From Liminaster sp045576355 (GTDB taxonomy: Bacteria; Bacteroidota; Bacteroidia; Bacteroidales; UBA3663): DNA of 64,000 nucleotides. Below are positions 55,420 through 62,500 of the stretch, in pieces. The stretch lies in assembly GCA_045576355.1 (NCBI GenBank), contig JAZNGG010000052.1:1-64000 (forward strand), given 5' to 3'. The position numbers and the translations under genes are program-made. Under the pieces are notes generated by a model, which was given only the letters and a program-made list of their open reading frames with translations, was not told the origin of the DNA and made no database searches. Every line of letters begins with the position of its first letter. Position 1 is the stretch's first letter.

Positions 55420-56271
55420 TCAAAGGATAATCTTCTCAATATCGAGTGCCAGGATACCATCGGCACCCCTCGCTTTCAGTGTACTCGCCAAAGCCCAAAA
55501 TTCGCTCTCAGAAATCACCGTGTGGACGCTATGCCACCCCTTGGTAGCCAACGGGATTACCGTAGGGCTCTTCTCCGAGGGCAGAATGTCCAAAATCTCC
55601 TGCAGACTCTCGTCCGGCACATTCATCATCACATATTTCTTGTTTTTGGCTTTTCTCACAGCCTCCAAGCGAAACAGCAATTCCTGTAAAATCACCTCCT
55701 GGTCCTCCTCCAGCTGCGGATGAGCGATGAGCACTGCCTCACTACGCAAGACCTCCTCCACCTCCTTCAGACGATTGGTCACAAGCGTACTTCCCGAACT
55801 GACGATGTCAAAGATGGCATCACTCAGTCCGATATTTGGGGCTATCTCCACTGATCCGCAGATCACATGGATGTTGGCCTCAATATTCTCTTGACGCAAC
55901 CACCCCTTGAGGATGTTGGGATAACTCGTTGCTATCGTTTTACCTTGTAGCCAGCTTTTATCCTCATATGCGGCACCGGCAGGGATAGCCACAGAGAGAC
56001 GACAAGCCGAGATGCCGAGCCCTTGCACCACTTTTACATCAGCGTTTTTCTCCTTCACCTCATTCAGACCCACGATACCTATGTCTGCAACACCATCGGC
56101 GACACACTGTGGGATGTCATCATCTCGCAAAAACAACACTTCCAGGGGGAATCCGGAAGCCTGCACCAACAGTGATCGTTTGCTTTGAACAAATTTCACA
56201 CCGGCCTCAGACAGCAGACTCATGCAGTCCTCATAAAGGCGACCCTTAGATTGGATGGCAATACGTAACAT
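55420..56271 (-). CDS. hisG: ATP phosphoribosyltransferase, long form
   Basis: From ATG 56271 the protein has 283 residues (MLRIAIQSKGRLYEDCMSLLSEAG), the normal size of the long form with a C-terminal regulatory domain that binds histidine. The enzyme joins ATP and PRPP in the first step of histidine synthesis. Landmarks are DIGIVGLNEV, TSYPNILKGWLRQEN, DAIFDIVSSGSTLVTNRLKEV and, in the regulatory part, MMNVPDESLQEILDILPS. The frame is open back to 56340, but the promoter at 56319-56349 overlaps that part, so the shorter start is right. It heads the hisGDCB operon. The other his genes are not here. Confidence 0.96.
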   Translation of the reverse strand: MLRIAIQSKGRLYEDCMSLLSEAGVKFVQSKRSLLVQASGFPLEVLFLRDDDIPQCVADGVADIGIVGLNEVKEKNADVKVVQGLGISACRLSVAIPAGAAYEDKSWLQGKTIATSYPNILKGWLRQENIEANIHVICGSVEIAPNIGLSDAIFDIVSSGSTLVTNRLKEVEEVLRSEAVLIAHPQLEEDQEVILQELLFRLEAVRKAKNKKYVMMNVPDESLQEILDILPSEKSPTVIPLATKGWHSVHTVISESEFWALASTLKARGADGILALDIEKIIL

Positions 56272-56318
56272 ATTATCTCTCTTTATCATAAAAACAACAA
56301 AAATTACAAAATGATTTG

Positions 56319-56349
56319 CAAAGATAGACATTACTGACAAATCTCCAAA
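56319..56349 (-). promoter_or_regulatory. his operon promoter
   Basis: TTTG (56349-56346), a 19-nt spacer and TATCTTTG (56326-56319) match the consensus fully. The leader to ATG 56271 is about 40 nt, too short for a leader-peptide attenuator. Confidence 0.75.
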
Positions 56350-56586
56350 ATTTTATCCATATATTTGCTTTTTTCTTCGATTTTACGATTTTTTCAGACA
56401 GACATCTCCTGCGCAAAAACACATCACCCCCCCCTTTCGCAACGATGGCCCACTACGTTGTTTTACGGGCTATGAAGTACGACCACAATTATTGCGTTTT
56501 TCGTTATTTTTTAATTTTTAATTTTTAATACTTTCGCTTTTATACTGATAATCAATGTTTTAAAAATCTCGAAAGTAAAAACTACT

Positions 56587-56619
56587 AAAAAAACGACCCA
56601 AATTAGGGTCGCTTTTCGT
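56587..56619 (-). terminator. left 33-bp hairpin of cassette
   Basis: A CGACCC/GGGTCG hairpin with a 6-nt loop, read on the minus strand, is followed by seven T. It lies 43 nt beyond the 46-aa ORF at 56662. The 33 bp occur again, inverted, at 59311-59343 with one mismatch. About nine more bases match outside. Confidence 0.7.
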
Positions 56620-56661
56620 AATATTATAGCCTATTTTGGCTCAATGAATAGCGATTTTGGC

Positions 56662-56802
56662 TTAATGATGCTCCTTTTGATAACGAAATAACTTATTTTT
56701 ATTAAACATCTTTGCCAGTTTTCGGCGCAAGGAGGCATCTGTTATCCAAAGCTCGACAAACAGATCACGAGCTGAAGCATGGGAGTATGTTTTTCCGGCC
56801 AT
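56662..56802 (-). CDS. 46-residue ORF, hypothetical
   Basis: MAGKTYSHASARDLFVELWITDASLRRKLAKMFNKNKLFRYQKEHH is an ordinary-looking basic helical peptide. The frame could also begin at 56820 (6 residues more). It lies between a homologue of the HU-gene promoter (57182-57213) and a terminator hairpin (56587), both on the same strand, which supports transcription. No homologous family is known to me. It may be the last part of a decayed larger gene. Confidence 0.4.
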   Translation of the reverse strand: MAGKTYSHASARDLFVELWITDASLRRKLAKMFNKNKLFRYQKEHH

Positions 56803-57176
56803 GACGCAACAAAATATCATAAAAGCAAATTCTGCATAGGGCTAAATAACAGCAGAGATAACGTTGAGGCTATCCCTTTAGCAGAAGGCTCCTCATCGTC
56901 ATGCCGCCCATCTTTGTCGGCACTCGAGATGCTTTTGCATGGATCACCCCGCGTATCCTACCCCCTCACTTGCCGCTCGGCAGACCCTCCCCCGTAGAGC
57001 AATAAAGGGACTGGGATTTTCGATCTTCAGCCACAAAGCCCTCCCTTTGTTTTGCTAAGAATCATGATGTTATGGCGATGCCTGCCGAGGTGTAACCCAT
57101 ACGCTTTTACCGCACTGAGCCTCTCTTACCCTGCTGCCGGCAATGTTTATTTCTCTTCCTAAATCTCCTAAACCTC
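56803..57176. other. untranslated or decayed part of left transcription unit
   Basis: Between the left promoter and the 46-aa ORF lie 370 bp without an ORF longer than about 22 codons on the minus strand. The sequence is GC-rich compared with the flanks and may be a gene remnant. CTATCCCTTTAGCAGA at 56870-56885 recurs at 57370-57385, exactly 500 bp away. Confidence 0.4.
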
Positions 57177-57181
57177 TGTTG

Positions 57182-57213
57182 CAAAGATACGGTGATCGGT
57201 TAGTATATGCAAT
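57182..57213 (-). promoter_or_regulatory. left outward-facing promoter of cassette
   Basis: TATCTTTG (57189-57182) follows ATTG (57213-57210) after 20 nt. The surrounding block, about 57176-57264, aligns without gaps over ~90 bp to the promoter of the HU-like gene, including AAAACTATTGCATATA and ATCGTATTTTTA. Confidence 0.65.
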
Positions 57214-57264
57214 AGTTTTTAGTGTTAAAAAAAACTAATAAAGTGAGTAAAAATACGATTTTTT

Positions 57265-57926
57265 GTTATTTAGGCACACGAAGGGCTACAACAGATTATT
57301 GTCTTAAAACTGCATGATAATTTATTTGACAGAAGCAATAATTTAGTAACTCATAACCTAACGTCGTATCTATCCCTTTAGCAGAGGCGCAGCACCGGGG
57401 GAGGACACCCTGCCGGATCTGCTTTTAATCTATGAAAATTAAAAATTAAAAATTAAAAATTAAAAAGTTCTCGAAAACGCATTTGCAAAACTCGTTTTTT
57501 GCTTCCCCCTCTCTTCCGCACCATCTCACCCAAAAGGAAGCGCACGCGCACGTGCGCGTTATAGCTATATAATATAATTATAATATATATAATAATAATA
57601 TATATACGCGTGCGTGCGTGAAGAGATGCCTCTTCGCAAGTATGCCGACAGGCTTGGAGAGCAGAGTGATGGCAGCCGGGGAAAGAATGACGGATGAAAA
57701 ATGAAAATTCAAAACTTTTCAATTTTCAATTTTCAACTTTTCAACTCAACCTTTTCCGTGATCCGGCGAAAATGGTTTCATCTGCTCTCATGGCTTAGGG
57801 CTATGGCTTTTTGCTCGCCTCATTTATAAGGTGAGCAAAACCATCATTTTTTTAATTTTCCCTTTCGATGCGAGCAGGCATATTTTCGTGCACGTGCGCG
57901 GAAACATGCGTGCGAAAAACGGCCTC
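57265..57926. other. central gene-free stretch of cassette with simple repeats
   Basis: About 660 bp between the two promoters hold no credible gene. They contain ATTAAAAATTAAAAATTAAA repeats (57435-57465), the alternating purine-pyrimidine tract 57541-57620, TTTTCAATTTTCAA repeats (57715-57745) and a second GCACGTGCGCG at about 57891-57901. An 89-aa minus-strand ORF crosses the tract and looks spurious. Confidence 0.6.
57541..57620. repeat. alternating purine-pyrimidine tract, inverted GC arms around AT core
   Basis: CGCACGCGCACGTGCGCG (57541-57558) is followed by a 48-bp A/T-only stretch rich in TATA steps, then ACGCGTGCGTGCGTG (57606-57620). The arms are roughly inverted copies. Such DNA can form Z-DNA or a cruciform. 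Confidence 0.7.
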
Positions 57927-57977
57927 GAAAAATCGTATTTTTAAGCCGTCAGTTAAGATTTTTTAACACTCAAAACT

Positions 57978-58009
57978 ATTGCATATATTAAATACTCGCC
58001 GTACCTTTG
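57978..58009 (+). promoter_or_regulatory. HU-like gene promoter (right outward-facing)
   Basis: ATTG (57978-57981), 20-nt spacer, TACCTTTG (58002-58009). The ~90-bp block 57927-58016 is homologous, in reverse, to the left promoter. The leader to 58146 is about 130 nt and ends in AACCCCTCAACCC-type repeats (58076-58140). Confidence 0.7.
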
Positions 58010-58145
58010 CGATAGAGAAAGTCGAGAAGCAGTTTTTACTCGCCGCGGATGTAACTCTCTGATTATCTGCTTTCTAACACCTAAACCATTAACCCCTCAA
58101 CCCTTAAACCATTCAACCAATTAACCCCTAAACCCTTTTACGACT

Positions 58146-58703
58146 ATGGCACTAAAACTTAAAGCCGTCGAAAGACAACAGTACGTGGGCAAGTATGCCG
58201 GTACTTATCGCTATCAGCTCTCTGCCGAGCAGTATAACACCCTCGACTCCGACAAGGTGTGCGCAGAAGCAGCCCTCCGCTCAGGTGTAAACAAGCACAT
58301 CATGCTCGTCGCATTTGGCGCTCTCGCCGAGGTGATCTCCGCATGGATGACTGAGGGTCACAACGTAGCTGTGCCCGGCATGGGTCACCTCCGCTTCGGT
58401 GTGAAAGCTAAGTCTGTGGCTGACGTCAACGATGTGGCTTCCAGCCTCATCTATCGCCGCCGCATCATCTATCAGCCGACTGCTGACATCAAGCAGATGC
58501 TTGCCGACACCAACATTGAGATCACCTGCTATGATCGCAATGGAAAGATCGTCAAGCGCTCGACTGCCGAGTCCACTGAGGTGGAAGATCCGGAGACTGA
58601 CAGCGGTGACAACGAGGGCTCTGACCCCGACACCGGTGGAACGACCACTGACCCCGACACCGGCGGTGATGACAACGAAAGCGGTGACGACTTCGGTGTC
58701 TGA
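58146..58703 (+). CDS. HU-like DNA-binding protein (HU-HIG type)
   Basis: This 185-residue protein has an HU-fold domain over residues 1-125: MALKLKAVERQQYVGKYAGTYRYQLSAEQ, VCAEAALRSGVNKHIMLVAFGALAEVISAWMTEGHNVAVPGMGHLRFG, then the DNA-binding arm region RRRIIYQPTADIKQML. The C-terminal 45 residues form an acidic tail with DPDTGG repeats. Bacteroidales carry many such histone-like genes, often beside small membrane proteins and an amidase, with unknown role. GC content is well above that of the V-ATPase region. It is the first gene of the right-hand unit of the cassette. Confidence 0.92.
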   Translation: MALKLKAVERQQYVGKYAGTYRYQLSAEQYNTLDSDKVCAEAALRSGVNKHIMLVAFGALAEVISAWMTEGHNVAVPGMGHLRFGVKAKSVADVNDVASSLIYRRRIIYQPTADIKQMLADTNIEITCYDRNGKIVKRSTAESTEVEDPETDSGDNEGSDPDTGGTTTDPDTGGDDNESGDDFGV

Positions 58704-58707
58704 CCCA

Positions 58708-58856
58708 TGAGGGCGAAGCCCGAGAAGGCTATTGGCTATAGCTGATGGCTCTCGGGCTGCGCCCTTTAAACCCTTAAACCTTTAAACCCCTCAACCCCTC
58801 AACCCTTCAACCCCTCAACCCTTCAACCCCTCAACCCTTTAACCCCTCACCCAACT
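58708..58856. repeat. GC-rich modular spacer repeat, copy 3
   Basis: The gap between the HU-like gene and the next small gene holds GGGCGAAGCCC, GGGCTGCGCCC, a GGCTATAGCTGATGGC stretch and at least six CAACCCCTCAACCCTT-type units. The same modules occur around the his genes. Confidence 0.75.
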
Positions 58857-58976
58857 ATGACCGCACCTCAAGCCATCCCTACCACCACGGCCGATCGGAA
58901 AAGCCTCATTTGGAAAATCGTGATCGCAGTCCTCTCTGCCATCGTGGGCGCCCTCGGAGGACAAGCCATGTTATAA
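58857..58976 (+). CDS. smalltalk-like small membrane protein
   Basis: This 39-residue protein reads MTAPQAIPTTTADRKSLIWK, then a single hydrophobic helix (IVIAVLSAIVGALGG) and QAML. In form and place it matches the short smalltalk proteins annotated beside HU-like genes in Bacteroides and relatives, which typically have a W-K-x-[IV] helix start. The role of the family is unknown. It lies 154 nt after the HU-like gene and 21 nt before the next. Confidence 0.7.
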   Translation: MTAPQAIPTTTADRKSLIWKIVIAVLSAIVGALGGQAML

Positions 58977-58997
58977 ACTATTCAACCAATCAACCCT

Positions 58998-59267
58998 ATG
59001 GATGCCAAGACACTCACTGCACTGCTCGCCGTCGTAGCTGCCATCGCCCTCGCGTTTACTGCGCTGCTGCTGCCGCCACCCGGCATCATCGATGAGAGTG
59101 CGCTGATACTCATCGCTCAGATTCTCGTCTTCGCCGCAAGCATCTTTGGCATTGATGCAGCCATCATTTCGAAACTTAAAATTTCGAAGTTGGGCAGCGA
59201 GGAGAGAGTTTTAAATAAAAGTAATTCGCAAAAACTCCCTTCATCTGAGCAAAATCAGCCATCATAA
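58998..59267 (+). CDS. two-helix small membrane protein, holin-like in form
   Basis: This 89-residue protein has two membrane helices (LTALLAVVAAIALAFTALLL and ALILIAQILVFAASIFGI) joined by a short PPPGIIDES loop, and a polar tail rich in Ser, Asn and Gln. The topology recalls small phage holins, but I see no family signature. It takes the position where an N-acetylmuramoyl-L-alanine amidase is usually encoded in related HU/smalltalk loci. No amidase is present. It is followed by the right terminator at 59311. Confidence 0.65.
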   Translation: MDAKTLTALLAVVAAIALAFTALLLPPPGIIDESALILIAQILVFAASIFGIDAAIISKLKISKLGSEERVLNKSNSQKLPSSEQNQPS

Positions 59268-59310
59268 ACCCAAATTTTGACTTTCTTCGCTCAAAACATG
59301 CCTCTTTTTT

Positions 59311-59343
59311 ACGAAAAACGACCCTAATTTGGGTCGTTTTTTT
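59311..59343 (+). terminator. right 33-bp hairpin of cassette
   Basis: ACGACCC/GGGTCGT stem with a 6-nt loop, followed by seven T on the plus strand, 44 nt after the two-helix gene. It is the inverted copy of 56587-56619 (32 of 33 match). Confidence 0.8.
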
Positions 59344-59579
59344 GGTAGTTTTCAAATCTGCAATTTGTAATATGTTGATTTTCAGCCTAAAAGCGAAGAG
59401 ATTGAAAATTGAAAATTGAAAATTAACGAAAAACGCTATCTAATCCTTCACCAATACGTGGCAATGAAAATAGCCATTACCCATGGGGCGGGGAAATAAA
59501 TCTATCGGGCAATCATCCGGGCTGAAATAAAATAAATAATTTCAAGGATAACCTTAAACATTCCGGGTCCTCCTCTCTC

Positions 59580-62500
59580 TTACTGCACCGTAAGATTTTC
59601 AAACTCCAGAAGCTTAACCCCTTTCTCTTCAGGCTCAATAATGAGGCTGTAGTCTCCGGCATTGACAAACGTGCCGGTGGTGATGCTGAGCATGCGCCAC
59701 TTGGCCGGTGTCGTGGGGAATGATAGAGTGCCGCTGCAGACCTCTCGGCCATCGACCTTAGCCAGCAGACGCCAGCGACAAGAGACGGAGGCAGTGGAGA
59801 GATTCTTATAGCGGAAGCGGAAAGCATACTCCTGCGCCAGTCCTACGCTGAGTAGCCAAGTGACACGCTGCAAGCCCTCTGTGCGTGAGGAAGAGACTTG
59901 CGGCAGGTAGGTCTTAGCCTCGCGAGTGTTATGGTCTGTCGGGAGCAGTTCGGCAGGCATTTTCTCTGCCACCACCGAGGTGACGGTCTGCCAAAAGCCG
60001 GCTGAGGGGTTGAGGGGGCTGCGCCCCGCTATGGCTGATGGCGATGGCGATGGCTTAAGGGGCTGCGCCCTGCTATGGCAGATGGCTATGGCTTTGCTCT
60101 TTATTTGGTCATGATCTTCGCGGGTTATTCCCTTTGGTCGTGGGCTTCGCGGGATGAAAGAGCCATCGGCAAGAGCCGCCACAGCAATGGCACTGATGAT
60201 GGCCTGTCCGGCACGGACGCGGGGGAATGTGATGTCGAGTGAGCCGTCTGCATCACTCCGGACTACATAGGTGAGCCGCATGGCTCGATCATGCCCCACG
60301 TGCGCCCAAACATCTAAGTTGCGACACACGGTGTCACCCTCGATGGCGATGTCCATGAGACGGTAACCCTCGCAGTCTGTCTGCTCGGCAAGGCTCGTCC
60401 CCCACCAGGGTTCGAGCAGGTAAAGTTCGACACGATAGGTCTGATGAGGCTGGACCGGGAGATGGTAGCTCAAAGCATGACGCCCCCAGCGATAAGTGCC
60501 CAATATGGGCCAATGCTCCCGATGGGCATTGAGGATGGGATCGGAGGTCTCACCCTGGCTCGCCAGGACGGGCGAGAGTGCGACATCGGCATACTGCGGC
60601 AGTGAGGACCAGGAGCGAGATATCAGTGTGTCATCTGCCGCCCAAAGACGTCCGTAGTTGTCGCGCACGGCATCACCTCCGCAGTTGATGCGATAGAGGT
60701 AACAGAGCGAGTCCTCTCCTGCTGTGGGGCGAAGCAGATCATCGACAGGATGATAGAGCATCTCGACACCGGCAGCCTCGGGCAGCCCTTCGAGGTGGAG
60801 GAAGTCGCGGGCTACGATGCGTCGTTTGCCTCTGACCTCTGACACGGCAATGGCCGTGAGCACATTGCTCTCGACCATAAAGTCGCTGAATCGGTGTCTT
60901 CCCATCTCTGAGTTTTCTGAGACGGCGCAGGAGATGCCTCGGTCAGTCAAGGCAGAGAGATCAAAGTCTGCGTCCTCCAGAGCAGAGAGATCGGCTGCAT
61001 TGACAAGATAGACTTGCTCAACGTTGCTATAGACCTCTATGGTGGCGCGACGGGGACCACTCTGACGGAAACGATCATTCCATGTATGTGACGCCAGGTA
61101 AATCATCGGAGATGTCTCAGGAGCGGTGGAAGCTGCCTGATACATATAGTAAGCATCAGTGGGTTGCCCCCATGCTGTGAGGATGCCTTTATAGTTATAG
61201 GGACCGACTTTGTCTATCATGCGATATGCCTCATCGGGCTGACGGCGTCCGGGATTGTCATGGCTATTGAATATCCACTGAAATTGTCCGCAAACGCTGT
61301 CTTGTGCCTCATAGGTCTGGCGCACCTTGCTGTGCAGGAGCTGACAGAAACGTTCTTCGCTCCACTGACCTTTGACGACAAAAGTGTCTGAGGGCTCGGT
61401 GTGCAAACCAAACGTACGCCATGCACCATATTCACCATTGAGGAGCTGGTCGGGACGGCTCAGTTCGTAGGCATAGTTTTCGAGTTTGCCACCATAGGTG
61501 CCGCTCCAGTTCTGGACGACATTCCAGTGTGTGCCGCGCCCGCCATTGCATGTGGTGACGGCGCGCATGGTTCCGACCGTAGGGTCTAACTCACGTATGA
61601 TTTCGACACACTCGCTGGCAAAATCAGGGGGCAATGTACTTTCATTTTGCAAGCCCCAAAGGACATTGGAGGGATTGTTACGACGCTCCTTGACCCACTG
61701 GCGAAGCATCTTTTTAAAGTTGGCTCTAAACGCCGGTGTATCATACCAGATATGGGCTGAGAATTGTGGCCACCAAATGATGCCCTCTGCGTCCCAGATG
61801 TCTTGATAGCGTAAGTTATGGGGCTGATGGGCATCACGCTGAGCATTGAAGCCCATGGTCTTGATCTGTCTTGCACGAGCCTTAATCTCCTCGACATCAA
61901 AGGCATGACTCTGACCCAGGTTATGTTCGTACTCGCAAGTGCCGTGGATCAACGTGGGCTGACCATTGAGGAAAAATCGGCGGTCGCCGGCGGCGATGAT
62001 GTGGTCGCCCTCCACATAGTCGCCCTCCCCTCTCAGGCAAGGCCATGAGGCAGTGCGGATACCGACGCATGTGCGGACCTCGTCGAGGGTGGAGGAAGCC
62101 GTGCGGATAAGTGTCCTCATCTTATATAAATAAGGGTCTGCCGGGCTCCAAAGATGCACAGCCCCTTTTAGGGTAAGAGACTGCTGCTGACGGATGATGC
62201 GCGTTTCGCCTGCAGCCAATGTCACCTCGTCGCTCAGTTTGAAGACACGGATGCCATCGGCATTATTGAGGCGTGTCTGCAACTCGATGGTCACCGGTGT
62301 GGCGGTATGATTGGTGACCTCGGTTTCTACAAAGAGGGAGTCGCAAGATGGGTTATTCCAAACGTGTACTCCAAAAGGCTCTATGCGCACCGGATCGGTT
62401 ATCTCGAGGCTGATGGGGCGATAGATGCCCAGAGGTTGAGACCCCTCACTGAAACCCCATTCAGAGGAACATCCTCCACAGACCCAAGGCATGTCGGTTA

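Noticed and set aside
56271..56340. Extended HisG N-terminus (23 extra residues)
   Set aside because: The consensus promoter overlaps this part and the extra residues do not fit HisG proteins.
57453..57722. 89-aa minus-strand ORF across the alternating tract
   Set aside because: The IYIIIIYIIIILYSY core is simple-sequence DNA read in frame; no start signal or family.
57176..58016. Phase-variable invertible promoter
   Set aside because: Both promoters face outward and would face the same genes after inversion, and no recombinase or short recombination sites are seen.
56341..58145. tRNA or rRNA gene in the largest gene-free stretch
   Set aside because: No T-loop consensus (GGTTCGAAT-like) or cloverleaf pairing was found by eye; the same holds for the other gaps.
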